A DNA stretch of 64,000 nt from the NCBI RefSeq assembly GCF_003265345.1, contig NZ_QFWW01000029.1:199961-263960 (forward strand). The letters run 5' to 3'. The DNA comes from Lentzea terrae. GTDB taxonomy: Bacteria; Actinomycetota; Actinomycetes; Mycobacteriales; Pseudonocardiaceae. Of the stretch, positions 25,413 to 37,100 are shown in pieces. Position numbers and translations under genes: made by a program. The notes below the pieces were generated by a model. That model worked only from the letters and a program-made list of their open reading frames with translations. It searched no databases and had not been told where the DNA came from. Position 1 is the stretch's first letter. The number at the start of each line of letters is the position of its first letter.

Positions 25413-25486
25413 CAATCCTCCTGGAGCAGGCCGGGCACGTCGGTAGAGATTCTCCTAAACGCCGACCGAGCTCGCGAAAGAGGCCC

Positions 25487-26101
25487 CTACGTGGGCAGAC
25501 CTCGCGCCGCCACCACCAGTGCCTCGGCCGTCGCCGCGGCCAGCGACTCCGGCCTGTCGGGGTGGAACGCGTGATGCTCGACCGTCACCCGCAACGCGCC
25601 GTTGATCATCGCCGCCTGGACCGCGGTGACCAGGTTCGGCTCGGCCAGCCCGGCGCGGTGGGCGAGCGCCTCGGCGAACGCCGGCTCCGCCTCCCGGTGC
25701 GCCTCCAGCCAGACCGCGCGCAGCCCGGGCTCGGTCCTGGTCAGCCGGACCAGGTTCATCATCGCCACCAGCTCCTCGCGGGATGCCACGCGGCCCGCCG
25801 TGAGCATCTCGAGGAGCTCCGAAACGCCCTGGTCACGGCGCCACGCGCTCAGGCAGGCGGCCGTGTGCTCGATCCCGCCGGTGAGCAGCGGCATGACGCA
25901 GCTCTCCTTGCTCGGGAAGTAGCGCCACAACGTGCGCACGGAGATGCCCACCTCCGCCGCGATCTCCTCGGCTGACGTGTCCGCGACGCCCTTGGCCAGG
26001 AACAGCCGGACGGCCGCACGGGCGACTTCGAGGCGGGTCTCCGCCTTGCGCCGCTCGGTCAGCGGCGGCCGGCCGATCCGGTCTGACGTCTGCTGGGCCA
26101 T
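25487..26101 (-). CDS. TetR-family transcriptional regulator
   Basis: A 204-residue repressor. The N-terminal helix-turn-helix contains LEVARAAVRLFLAKGVADTS, then AEEIAAEVGISVRTLWRYFP, then SKE. The C-terminal helical domain would bind a ligand and dimerise (MINGALRVTVEHH). ATG 26101 starts MAQQTSDRIGRPPLTERRKAE; ATG 26110 is possible. It is divergent from the SDR, Baeyer-Villiger and SMP-30 genes, with a near-perfect palindrome in the gap, so it most likely represses that catabolic set and itself. Confidence 0.85.
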   Translation of the reverse strand: MAQQTSDRIGRPPLTERRKAETRLEVARAAVRLFLAKGVADTSAEEIAAEVGISVRTLWRYFPSKESCVMPLLTGGIEHTAACLSAWRRDQGVSELLEMLTAGRVASREELVAMMNLVRLTRTEPGLRAVWLEAHREAEPAFAEALAHRAGLAEPNLVTAVQAAMINGALRVTVEHHAFHPDRPESLAAATAEALVVAARGLPT

Positions 26102-26119
26102 GGTGCGCATCCTACTTCT

Positions 26120-26134
26120 TGTCGTCAGATGACA
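26120..26134. promoter_or_regulatory. TetR operator candidate
   Basis: TGTCGTCAGATGACA is a 15-bp near-palindrome (one mismatched pair around a central base) in the 72-base gap between the TetR and SDR genes. A further ATGACA half-site lies 12 bases on. It overlaps where both promoters should be. Confidence 0.5.
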
Positions 26135-26173
26135 TGATGGCACTCAATGACAAAAAGTCGGTATGGTGGCCGC

Positions 26174-26935
26174 ATGAACAGTGATCTGAGTGGCAGCAGC
26201 GTCGTCGTCACCGGCGGCGGATCGGGCATCGGACGGGCCGCGGCCCTCCAGTTCGCCGGGCTGGGCGCGAAGGTGGTGGTCGCCGACGTCAACGGCGACG
26301 CGGCCAAGGCCGTCGCCGAGGAGATCACCGCGGGTGGCGGCACCGCGGTGGTCGTGGCGGGCGATCTGACCGACTCGGCCGTGGTAGACGAGGTGGTCGC
26401 GACGGCAGTGCAGGAGTTCGGCGGCCTGGACGTGCTGGTGTGCAACGCCGGGATCATGGACTCGATGAGCGCGGCGGCCGACGTCACCGACGAAGAGTGG
26501 GAGCGCGTGATCGGCGTCAACCTCACCGCGCCGTTCCGCCTCACCCGCGCCGCGCTGCCGCACATGATCGCCAAGGGCAAGGGCTCGATCGTCTACACCG
26601 CGTCGGAGGCGGGCCTGCGCGGCAGTGCGGCCGGCCTCGCGTACACGACCTCGAAGACCGCTCTCATCGGCCTGACGCGCTCGGTCGCGATCACCTACCG
26701 GGACTCCGGCATCCGCGCCAACGCCATCGCTCCCGGCGGAACGAGGACCGGCATCTACTTCACCCCCGACCCCGCCGGTCACGGACCTCAGGTCCTCGGC
26801 CGGTACATGGGCAACATCGGTCGCCTTGCAGAGGCCGACGAGCAGGCCAACGCCATCGTCTTCCTCGCCTCCGACGCCGCGTCGAACATCAGCGGTGTCG
26901 TCCTCCCGGTCGACAACGGCTGGTCCGCGGTCTGA
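26174..26935 (+). CDS. SDR alcohol dehydrogenase of the Baeyer-Villiger gene set
   Basis: A 253-residue classical SDR with TGGGSGIG, CNAGIMDS, Ser in YTASEAG, and YTTSK at the active site. It ends GVVLPVDNGWSAV. ATG 26174 is used; a start 27 bases earlier has no good ribosome binding site. It is the first gene of a tight operon with the monooxygenase (29-base gap) and the SMP-30 gene. In such sets the SDR oxidises a secondary or cyclic alcohol to the ketone that the monooxygenase uses. The direction of reaction and substrate are inferred from context only. Confidence 0.85.
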   Translation: MNSDLSGSSVVVTGGGSGIGRAAALQFAGLGAKVVVADVNGDAAKAVAEEITAGGGTAVVVAGDLTDSAVVDEVVATAVQEFGGLDVLVCNAGIMDSMSAAADVTDEEWERVIGVNLTAPFRLTRAALPHMIAKGKGSIVYTASEAGLRGSAAGLAYTTSKTALIGLTRSVAITYRDSGIRANAIAPGGTRTGIYFTPDPAGHGPQVLGRYMGNIGRLAEADEQANAIVFLASDAASNISGVVLPVDNGWSAV

Positions 26936-26964
26936 GCAACCTCGTCGAAGCGAAAGGCTTTCCC

Positions 26965-28727
<1,763 letters not shown>

Positions 28728-28731
<4 letters not shown>

Positions 28732-30155
28732 ATCCCTTCCACGGCAGCAACGGCATCGCGTTCGGCCCCGACGGGCGGCTCCACGTGGCCGAGTTCCTCG
28801 CCGGCCGGATCAGCGCCGTCGACCTCGCCACGGGCGAAGTCGACGTGGTCGTGCCGGCCGGAGGTGTGGTCCAGTCACCGGACGACCTGGCGTTCGGCGT
28901 GGACGGGTCGATGTACATCACCGACCTGGTACCGGGCCGGGTGTGGCGGCGCACACCGCTCGGCGAGTTCACGCTGGTGTCCGACGAGGTGAAGGTGCCG
29001 AACGGCATCGCCTTTGCGGGAAACCGGTTGTTCGTCAACGAGATGCGGCCCGGCGGACGGCTGCTCGAACTGTTCCCCGACGGCGGTGCGCCCGTCGAGC
29101 TCACCGGAGATCTGCCGATGGGCAACGCGATGCAGCTCGGCCCCGACGGTTACCTGTACTACCCGCACATGCTCACCGGCGAGGTGCACCGGATCTCCCC
29201 CGACGGCGGCACACCGGAACTCGTGACCGACGGCGTGGAGTTTCCGGTCGCGGTGCGCTTCGACCGCGACGGCGTGCTGCTGATCCTGTCCAGCGGCCCT
29301 TCCGGCGACATCACGCGCATCTCCCCCGACGGGCAGCGGCAGGTCGTCACCACCGGTGTGTTCGGGCTCGACAACTGCGCGGTCGACTCGGACAACCGCG
29401 TCTACGTCTCCAGTTACGCCAGCGGTGGCATCGCGGAGGTCCATCCGGACGGGCGACTTCGACAGATCGTGCCGCAGGGCCTGGTCGGGCCGTACGGCGT
29501 CACGGTCGACTCCACCGGCACGGTCCACGCGGCCGACCACTATCGCGTGGCCGGTGATCGAGCCGTCAGGTTCACGCACGGCATCGTCGCCGATGGGGAC
29601 GAGCTGCACACGACCTCTCAGTACGGCGAGGTGCGGACAGGCAGTCGGGTGCGCGCCAAGGACTTGCGCTGTCCGCTCGGCATCGCGGTGCGGGACGACG
29701 GCGCGCTCGTCGTCGCGGAAACGGGTGCCGGGCGGGTGATCGCGATCGACGCCGACGACGTGATCACCGTGGTGGCGGACGGCTTCGCCGAGCCGGTGGA
29801 CGTGGCGTTCGACGCCGAGCAGCATTGCTACGTCAGCGACTCGCAGGGCACGGTCTACCGGATCGGCGAACGGCCGGTGCCGATCGCCCACGGCCTTGTC
29901 TCACCGCAGGGTCTGGCCGTACGCGGCGACGAGCTGTTCGTGGTGGAGGCCGGTCGACAGCACCTGCTGGCGATCAGCCTGACGACCGGTGAGATCAAGA
30001 GCGTCGGTGAGCTCGCGCTCGGTCCAGTTGAGACAGTGCGTCGAGCGCTGTTCACGAACGGAATGCCGGGTGCGCCGCGCGGTTTCGCCGGGCTCGCCGT
30101 CGCACCGGACGGCACGGTGCACGTGTCCGGACGCGGCGTCGTGCTGCAGGTCTGA
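28728..30155 (+). CDS. SMP-30/gluconolactonase-like beta-propeller protein
   Basis: A 475-residue protein of repeated blade units (NGIAFGPDGRLHVAEF, NAMQLGPDGYLYYP, PLGIAVRDDGALVVAE), an SMP-30/NHL propeller. It is longer than a single six-bladed SMP-30, so it may hold two propellers or an enlarged one. Its GTG start overlaps the monooxygenase stop. Because that enzyme can make a lactone, a lactonase role opening the ring is attractive, giving alcohol to ketone to lactone to hydroxy acid. Metal ligands could not be placed with confidence, so this remains an inference. No signal peptide. Confidence 0.7.
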
Positions 30156-30187
30156 CCCGGGTCGGCGGCCCCTGTCAGTGACCACTG

Positions 30188-30700
30188 TCAGTGGCCGCCG
30201 GCCACCTTCACCACGATCACGATCCCACCGATCAGCAGGTTCACGACTCCGCTGAGGATCGACATCAGCACGCTCGCCTGCATCCGCCGGCCCGCCGCGT
30301 AACCCCAGATGAACATCGTCGCGGTGTCCACGGCGACCGACCCGTACAGCGCGGCGGTGAGCGAGAAGGCGCCGAACGCGGAGAAGAGGATCAGCACCAG
30401 CGGTCCCACGGCCGCCGTCATCAGCGGGCTGGTGACGGCCAGCATGTGCCGCAGCTCCACGCCGTTCATCCGGCGCCCGTAGGCGAACCGGTGGCCCTGG
30501 ATCTCGGCCGCGATCGTCGCGAGCCACAGGCCGAGCGAGGCGCCGAGCACGGACAGCGCCGCCGGCAGGTGGGTACTCGACCCGGACAACGCCAGCCCGA
30601 GCGTGACCGCGATGACCGCCAGCTCGGCGTAGATGCGTTCCTTGAGACGTTCCGCGATCCGCGCCACGTTCTGGTCGGTGGTGCCGTCCGACTCGATCAC
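30188..30700 (-). CDS. Small integral membrane protein, function unknown
   Basis: A 170-residue protein. A charged N-terminal helix (VARIAERLKERIYAEL) is followed by four to five membrane helices, for example LAVIAVTLGLALSG, ALSVLGASLGLWLAT and LMTAAVGPLVLILFSAF. A basic loop (FAYGRRMNG) follows the second helix. GTG 30700 is selected because further upstream the frame runs into the promoter region of the divergent haloperoxidase gene. I do not recognise the family; no transporter or enzyme motif is visible. Confidence 0.6.
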   Translation of the reverse strand: MIESDGTTDQNVARIAERLKERIYAELAVIAVTLGLALSGSSTHLPAALSVLGASLGLWLATIAAEIQGHRFAYGRRMNGVELRHMLAVTSPLMTAAVGPLVLILFSAFGAFSLTAALYGSVAVDTATMFIWGYAAGRRMQASVLMSILSGVVNLLIGGIVIVVKVAGGH

Positions 30701-30851
30701 GGTTCGCCGCCTTCGAAGTTGTGCCGTCGCAGCAGACACTACGCCGAAAGCGAATCCATTGTGGAGTGTGGTTCGCAACAGTCCTGCCGCCGTTCGTACC
30801 ACCCCGGCCACCCGCAAGCGGCCGTCGCGGGGCAACCGGAAGCGCGCCACC

Positions 30852-32120
30852 ATGGACCTCGTGAAGTTGGTCGTGCTGGCGCTGGTCCTCGGACTGACCG
30901 GAGCCGGCCTGAGCACAGCTGCCGACGCCGAGCCGCGGCCGGACGGCGTGCGGGTGTGGAACGAGCTCGCGCTGGCCGCGGTGCGCGCCACCCGCGCCAG
31001 TGACGCCGACGCGGCCCGCACGTACGCGATCCTCAACGTGGCGATCTACGACGCCGTCAACGGACTATCCGGCCCGGCGCGCACCCACGCACTGATACCC
31101 GGTCCCGGGCCACGCAACGCCGATCCCAGCGCCGCGACGGTCGCGGCCGCGCACGCCGTCCTCGTCCGGCTCGATCCCGACCGCACCACCACCTATGACA
31201 CGCAGCTGGGCGCCGACCTGGCCGCCCTGCCTCCCGGCCGGCACCGCGACGCCGGCGTGCGCTGGGGACGTGAGGTCGGCCAGCGCGTCGTGGCCGCCCG
31301 CACCGACGACGGCTCAACCCCGGTGCAAACCCAGCCCGCCGGCACCGGACCCGGCGTGTTCCGCGCCGAGTGGTCCGGCGTGCAGTACCGCAACGTCCGC
31401 CCGTTCGCCGCCGCCAGCCCCGTCGCGGGTCCGCCGCCCGCCTTGACCGGCCTGGACTACGCCGCAGCCTTCGCCGAGGTCGCACTGCTCGGCGACGCCG
31501 CGATCCCCGCCCCCGACAAGCTCGCCACCTTCCAGTTCTGGTCCGTGCCAACCGGAACCGGCCAGCCGGCCGGCGAATGGGTCAAGATCGCGCTCACCGT
31601 GTCCCGCGATCTGCCGTTGCCCGCTTCAGCACGCCTGATGGCGTTGCTGACGATGACACTGGCCGACACGACGATTCCCACTGTCGCGACCAAGTTCACG
31701 CACCGCCACTGGCGTCCGGCCACCGCGATCCGGGAGGCGGACGCCGACGGAAACCCGCTGACACAGCCGAATCCGACCTGGGCTCCACGCGCCGGCAGCA
31801 TCGGTGGCACCCCGGAGCACCCGTCCGGACACAGCTCCTACAGCGGGGCGGCGGCCGCCGTGCTGGCAGGTTTCTTCTGTGCGGACAACACCTCCTTCAC
31901 GCACACCACGGACACCGCACCGAACGGCCAGGCACGCACCTACCCGAGCTTCTCGGCCGCCGCTGCCGAGGCCGGCCGGTCGCGCGTGTTCGGCGGGCAG
32001 CACTTCGAGTTCAGCAACCAGGCCGGCCTGGCCATCGGCCGCGACGTGGCAACCGAAGTGCTCGCCACCCGGCTGTTGAAGCGAACCGGCCCGACCCACC
32101 ACGGCGACTGTCCACTGTAG
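30852..32120 (+). CDS. Secreted vanadium-haloperoxidase-like PAP2-family enzyme
   Basis: A 422-residue protein with a Sec signal peptide (residues 1 to about 26). The three vanadate/phosphate-binding motifs are all present and correctly ordered: KFTHRHWRP (Kx6RP), PEHPSGHSSYSG (PSGH), and SRVFGGQHFEF (SRxxxGxH). This is the vanadium-dependent haloperoxidase / acid phosphatase fold, and export fits a secreted oxidant-forming or phosphatase enzyme. Sequence alone does not decide between haloperoxidase and phosphatase. It stands alone, divergent from a small membrane protein. Confidence 0.8.
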   Translation: MDLVKLVVLALVLGLTGAGLSTAADAEPRPDGVRVWNELALAAVRATRASDADAARTYAILNVAIYDAVNGLSGPARTHALIPGPGPRNADPSAATVAAAHAVLVRLDPDRTTTYDTQLGADLAALPPGRHRDAGVRWGREVGQRVVAARTDDGSTPVQTQPAGTGPGVFRAEWSGVQYRNVRPFAAASPVAGPPPALTGLDYAAAFAEVALLGDAAIPAPDKLATFQFWSVPTGTGQPAGEWVKIALTVSRDLPLPASARLMALLTMTLADTTIPTVATKFTHRHWRPATAIREADADGNPLTQPNPTWAPRAGSIGGTPEHPSGHSSYSGAAAAVLAGFFCADNTSFTHTTDTAPNGQARTYPSFSAAAAEAGRSRVFGGQHFEFSNQAGLAIGRDVATEVLATRLLKRTGPTHHGDCPL

Positions 32121-32122
32121 AC

Positions 32123-32230
32123 TCACTGCGGCGGACGCTTGCGCACCCCGCACACCACCGCGGTCACCAGCAGCAAGACCACCTCGACCACCCGAGCGGA
32201 CAACAACGACGTCTCCACCACGATCCGCAT
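32123..32230 (-). CDS. Possible 35-residue single-span membrane peptide
   Basis: From ATG 32230, AAGGGAAG lies 6 bases upstream. The product is MRIVVETSLLSARVVEVVLL followed by LVTAVVCGVRKRPPQ: one hydrophobic helix and a basic tail. It ends 3 bases from the haloperoxidase stop on the other strand. The codon pattern is GC-rich and plausible. There is no homology support, so it is a candidate small protein only. Confidence 0.35.
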   Translation of the reverse strand: MRIVVETSLLSARVVEVVLLLVTAVVCGVRKRPPQ

Positions 32231-32280
32231 TGATCTTCCCTTCACCCGAACCCGCGTGAAGACACGATGACGCGGGCGAA

Positions 32281-32320
32281 CCCGGCCCGTCACCCTCCTG
32301 TTCAGGAGGTCCTGGCCGGG
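32281..32320. terminator. Nested hairpin, possible terminator
   Basis: CCCGGCC (32281-32287) pairs with GGCCGGG (32314-32320). Inside it, CCTCCT-GTTC-AGGAGG (32294-32309) is a second perfect hairpin. It lies after the haloperoxidase and before the gene at 32386. It could end transcripts on either strand, but there is no T-run. Confidence 0.4.
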
Positions 32321-32385
32321 AGGGTTGAGGGTCGTTGCCGGTGCCCCTCGTGTGTGCTCAAATGAGGTGATCCGCAGGGGGTGCC

Positions 32386-33228
32386 GTGTACTTCAACGAC
32401 GAAGTCGACTGGCCGGAAGTGTTCCGGGGCCACATCTCCAGTCCCGGTCTCGCCGATCCGCGCAATCCGCGCCGATGCGTGTACGAGTCGACGATGGTGT
32501 TCCTCGAAGCCGGCGTCAAGGAGATCGACGACCAGCTGACCGGCCGCAACCAGCGCAGCCGCGACGAGCTCGCCGGCGCCCGGCTGACCCGCGACATCGT
32601 GCTGCGCCGCGCCGCCGCCATCGCCGCCGAAGAGCCGAACTGCCTGCACGTCGGTGAAGGCGCGTTCCGCCACCGCTGGGAAGGCCTCGGCGGCATGGCG
32701 AACTACTTCACCTGCCTCATCAAGTACACCTGCACGGCACCGCGCTGGAGCCTCTTCCTCGACTACGGCCCCCGCCGGGCACTGGCCGAGCTGCCCAGGG
32801 TGCACAAGGGCGAGCTCGAACTCACCGATCTCATCGCCACCATCGCCACGCACGACCTGCGCATGCGCATCCGCCTGGCGAGGTACTGGCTGTTCCAGGT
32901 CTCGCTCACCATCGACGCGAAGTGGCGATCAGTTGCCACGAACGCCTACCGCGAAGTGCTCGACGCGTATTCCACGCGATGGGCGCCGGTGTACGAGGAG
33001 GGCCTGCGGCTGCTCGGCGTGCGGTTCCGGCCGGGCGTCACGCCGGAAAAGCTCAGCGCGATGGTGTCCGCGCAGACCTCCGGCTTCGCACTGCACATCG
33101 CGGGCACCGGCGACGACACGACGGAGAACCGCGACCTGTTCGTGGCGTCCGTGCAGTCGCTGATCTACGCCGCGCTCGACCCCGGTGACGGGTGCGGCAT
33201 CACGGAAGCGCTGCGAAAGTCCCTCTAG
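32386..33228 (+). CDS. Helical hypothetical protein
   Basis: A 280-residue protein with no signal peptide or membrane span. It is mostly helical with many Arg and Trp residues (ARYWLFQVSLTIDAKWRSVA, then TNAYREVLDAYSTRW). The second half (LFVASVQSLIYAALDP at the end) faintly recalls the ligand-binding half of TetR proteins, but I see no convincing helix-turn-helix in front. CAGGGGG lies 4 bases before GTG 32386. Function unknown. Confidence 0.6.
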   Translation: MYFNDEVDWPEVFRGHISSPGLADPRNPRRCVYESTMVFLEAGVKEIDDQLTGRNQRSRDELAGARLTRDIVLRRAAAIAAEEPNCLHVGEGAFRHRWEGLGGMANYFTCLIKYTCTAPRWSLFLDYGPRRALAELPRVHKGELELTDLIATIATHDLRMRIRLARYWLFQVSLTIDAKWRSVATNAYREVLDAYSTRWAPVYEEGLRLLGVRFRPGVTPEKLSAMVSAQTSGFALHIAGTGDDTTENRDLFVASVQSLIYAALDPGDGCGITEALRKSL

Positions 33229-33345
33229 CCGCCGAAGTGGAACCAGAGCGCTGGGCGCGCAGTGCCCACCCGAGCAGCGGCAAGTTGTCGACCTGCGTCA
33301 ACAGCCAGCCGGCACCGAATCTGCCAAGCTCCACAGGGTGCGGAA

Positions 33346-33792
33346 CTATCCGTGAAGCTCCGCAGTGAATTGTTTTGACACCGTATTGGACGAAATACCT
33401 TCCGCAGGCAGCGCCACTCCGGAACCGCCCTCGTTGTCCTGCGCGAAAAAGATCGCTCCCACCACCAGCGCCCCCGCCACGATGATTCCCACAATGATCA
33501 CGACCAGCCGGATGTGCCGCCGACGACGTGCGTCAGGAGGTTCCACATCCTCCCGAGGGGCCAATCCGTCCTCCTCCGCGGCGGCCCTGGCGATGACCGC
33601 GGGATCACCGAGCCGTTCGAGGATGCCGCGCACCTCCGCCTCGGTCTCGGCGGGCAGATCGGCCCGGCTCGTCTCGATGTGCTCGAGGAGGTCGCGAACC
33701 AGCTCGTCCCGCCGATCCTCCGACATCCCCGCCGTGGCCCGCGACACGCGCGCGAGGTAGTCGGCGACCAGTGAGTCGTTGCGATCGGTCAT
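33346..33792 (-). CDS. HAAS-domain membrane protein partnered with PadR
   Basis: A 148-residue protein. An N-terminal helical domain (VADYLARVSRATAGMSEDRR, then DELVRDLLEHIE, then ILERLGDPAVIARAAAEE) is the HAAS pattern found in PadR-linked proteins. One membrane helix follows (VVIIVGIIVAGALVVGAIFF), then a short outer tail. Its ATG overlaps the PadR stop in ATGA. PadR-HAAS pairs are thought to form membrane-linked regulatory modules. No transporter or effector gene follows here. Confidence 0.75.
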   Translation of the reverse strand: MTDRNDSLVADYLARVSRATAGMSEDRRDELVRDLLEHIETSRADLPAETEAEVRGILERLGDPAVIARAAAEEDGLAPREDVEPPDARRRRHIRLVVIIVGIIVAGALVVGAIFFAQDNEGGSGVALPAEGISSNTVSKQFTAELHG

Positions 33793-34127
33793 GCGCACTC
33801 CGTTCCCAAGATCCGATCAACCCCGGAGCGGAAAGCCGACCACCGCGCCCGAAACTCGTTGAGCGCCAACTCCCCCTCAGGAGTCAGCCGGTAGTAACGA
33901 CGTGGCGGCCCGCTCGCCGACTCGCGCCAGTCGCTGGCGATCCGCCCGGACTTGCGCAGCCGGGACAGCAACGGGTACATCGCGCCTTCGCTGGCGGTCA
34001 GCTGCAGCTCGTCGCTGATCCGGCGAACCAGCTCCGTGCTGTACATCTCCTGCCCAGCCAGCAGGGCGAGCACGCAGTACTCGAGCGTGCCGCGGAGCAA
34101 CGCGGTCGTGGACGACTCCTCACTCAC
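33789..34127 (-). CDS. PadR-family transcriptional regulator
   Basis: A 112-residue winged-helix regulator: LLRGTLEYCVLALLAGQEMYS, then LVRRISDELQLTASEGAMYP, then LLSRLRKSGRIASDWRESAS, then PRRYYRLTPEGE, the standard PadR pattern. GTG 34127 is chosen; no good ribosome binding site is visible, so it may be leaderless. Just upstream are two tandem copies of AAGGTACCTT, very likely its own operator. It is co-translated with the HAAS gene at 33346-33792. Confidence 0.85.
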   Translation of the reverse strand: MSEESSTTALLRGTLEYCVLALLAGQEMYSTELVRRISDELQLTASEGAMYPLLSRLRKSGRIASDWRESASGPPRRYYRLTPEGELALNEFRARWSAFRSGVDRILGTECA

Positions 34128-34132
34128 GTCAC

Positions 34133-34161
34133 ACAAGGTACCTTGTCACGCAAGGTACCTT
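34133..34161. promoter_or_regulatory. Tandem PadR operator candidate
   Basis: ACAAGGTACCTTGT (34133-34146) is a perfect 14-bp palindrome, and AAGGTACCTT recurs at 34152-34161, 17 bases centre to centre. Both lie just upstream of the PadR start, fitting autorepression. Confidence 0.65.
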
Positions 34162-34171
34162 CAACCCCGTG

Positions 34172-37100
34172 TCACCTCGGCACGCGCAGCAGGTACAGCC
34201 CCGCCTCCCCGACGGCGGCGAGCCGCTCCCCCGCCGGATCGAAGGCAACGTCCCGCAGCCGGCCGTTGACCTTGATCCAGCACACGGGCCGAAGCCCGTC
34301 GATCTCGTAGAGGCCGAGCAGACCGGAGTGCGTCACCACCGCCACGTGGTCACGACTCGCCACCAGCTTGTCGACCGAGGTCAGCAGAAAGTCTTCCGCG
34401 CTCAACTGGACGGTCGCCGTCCTCTGACCGGTGGCGAGGTCCCAGACGATGATCTCCGCCAGCTCATAGGCGTCGTCCTCGGCCAAGGACACGAGACGAG
34501 TCTCATCGGGGGTGAAGCACAGCGAGGCCCACCGAGTCGCAGCAGGTTTCTCCAGTGTGAGCACGGCTTCTCGACTGAAGACCTTGATGGCCGCGAACCA
34601 GTGGGTGACCGCCCGCAGGCCGCTGGGAGCGAACGCGACCACGGTGTGCGAGGCGTCACTGCTCAGTGGTATCCCGGCAGCCTCCGCGCGTTCGAATCGA
34701 CCGGTGAGTGGAGGTGTCCCGAAGGGGTAGGAAAGTTGTTGCCGCGGCGGGTCTTCCGGGCGTTCGGGGTCGATCAGCGCCCAGCGCCTGTGCCATTCCA
34801 CAGCCAACTGCCGCCCGTCCTGACTCCAGCGCACGGTGTCGAGGCCGCCCCCGCTTGGTTCCTGCTCCGTCGCGTTCTCGGGGTACCAGATCTTGACGAC
34901 GGGCGCGCCGACCGTGGCCACCATCGTGCCGGACCGCACCCACCCGAGGTCGTCGTCCAGGCCCGCGTCGACACCGCAGTCGATCCTGCCGACGAGCTCC
35001 GGCGCCTGGAGCTGCGGATCAGGCGGAACCCGCCACGTCACCAGACTCGCCACGTCATGCTGGTCGGTGCGGTACGAACTGAGCGACCGGCCGTCCGGCG
35101 CCCATCCCGCGGTACGACGGACCAGCGGTTCGGCAGATGATTCCTGCCACAGCACGGTTTGGCTCCGCAGGTCGACAATGCTGAAGCTGTCGCGTGTGGC
35201 CAGTGCCAGGGAGGAACCTCCCGGCCGCCACGCAAGTCTCGCGCGCACGGCCACGAAGTCCTTGTGGTGCCACGCGGTCACGTCAGACGCCCCCGGATCA
35301 CGCCACCACAGCAGTCGCCATTCGCTCGACAGGCCGGCCAGGCCGTGCTCCCCGTGCCAGTCGAGCGCGATGACGTGCTCCGCGGGAAGTTCCAGGCGAA
35401 CTGGTGTACCGCCTGCGACCGGCCACAGCCCAACCGCCTCCGTTGTGGAGACCGCGAGGCTCGACGAGTCCGGAGCCCAGGCGATCGCCGCCGGAATGCC
35501 GATCGTGTAACCGTGTGCTCCGAATGCGGTTACCTCGGCGCCGGTGTCCGCGTCAAAGACCAAGACGGTGAACGGGTAGGTCCCATCGTAGTCCTCGAAT
35601 CGGTCCGTCCTGCCGACAACGGCGAGGTAGGCACCGTTCGGGCTCCACCGCACCGTGTCCAACGCAGCGCCCGGTACCTCGATGAGCTTCGTTTCGCTCC
35701 AGGTGCGCGTGTCCCAGATCCGCACGGTGGCGTCGTAGGCGCCGGCAGTCGCGATCAGGTGCCCGTCCGGATGGCACGTGATCGACGAGGCCGGCCCGCG
35801 GTGTCCGGCGAGCACCCTGACCAGAGCGCTGTCGGCACGGTCGGGAAAGGGGTGCAGTGGAACCCCTTCGCCCACCACTTCCTGAACGTTGGACATCCGC
35901 GCGAGCAGCTCCGGCCGGCAGACCAGCCGACTGTGCAGAGTGAACGCCAAATCGCGCTGGTTCTGATGACCGACCAGCAGATGAGCTTCCTGCCGCACCA
36001 TCGAAACCAGCGTCTCGATGGCGCCATCGGGACACGAGTACGCGGCGACATCGGCTTCGAACGCGAGCGGCCCGCCCGACCACATGCGCTCGACCTGATA
36101 GCGCAGGTCGAGCAGCAGTCGTCCGAGCTCGTCAGCGCGATCTGCCTGCACGAGGTGGTACGCGAGCTGGTCGCCGAGCGCGCAGCCACCGTCCAGCAAA
36201 GCCGCGCTGACCGCCGACATCGACCGGTTCTCGCGCAGTGCCTCGCGCGTCACGTCGTGCAGCCGGACACCCGCATCGGCTGCCGAAGCCAGGCACCGGC
36301 GCACGAACCGGTCGCACTCGATCCGCGTCTGCACGGCACTGAGCTGCCACAGCCTTTCCAGCCAGGTGAACGGGACCACCGAACCCTGCGGAAAGGCCGC
36401 GATCGACCGGAGCCGCGCGACGCCGGCCTCCCCCGCGGACTCGGCGAGGTCCGCGAGACTCAGCTCCAGCGTGGTGGCAATACCGCGGCGCAGCTCGACG
36501 TCGGAAAGCTGGTCGGCGGACGTGATCCCGTGCCGGTCCAGCTCCGCGACCACGTCGCGCACGGCCTCGGCAACGGGCAAACCGTGCTGCGTCACCAGGC
36601 TCCGCAGGGTGCCGCCGAGCATCGTGAGCGCCAGCGGCCACCGTCCGACCCGCGCCGCCAGCGGTTCGACCTGCACCGCGGCGTCGTCCGGCAACCCCGA
36701 GCTCAGGATCGCCCTGGCTTCCCCGTCCGCCAGCGCGTCGACGACCACACCGGTGCCGTCCACCAGGCCGCGGTCGCGCGTGGTCACGAGCCTGACGCAC
36801 TGGTCCCCAACACCCAGGAACGGCTCCACGGCGCCACCCGCCCAGACGTCGTCGAGGACGAGGAGCACCCGACGCGTCGCGAGAACCTCACGAAATGCTT
36901 CTGCCGCAGCGGGAACGGTCGCGAAAACCCGCGGCGGCGTGCCGGCGAGCAGCGCCGTCACATCGCTGAGCAACGCCGCGACCCGCTGTTCGGACGGCTT
37001 GCGCCCCAGCTCGACCCACACCACACCGTCGGGAAAGCGCTCCCGGACCACGGGCTGGTGGCACACCCAGGTCGCCATCGACGTCTTGCCGAACCCACCG

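Noticed and set aside
22815..25574. 919-residue plus-strand frame over purL
   Set aside because: Antisense shadow of an unmistakable purL; no motifs.
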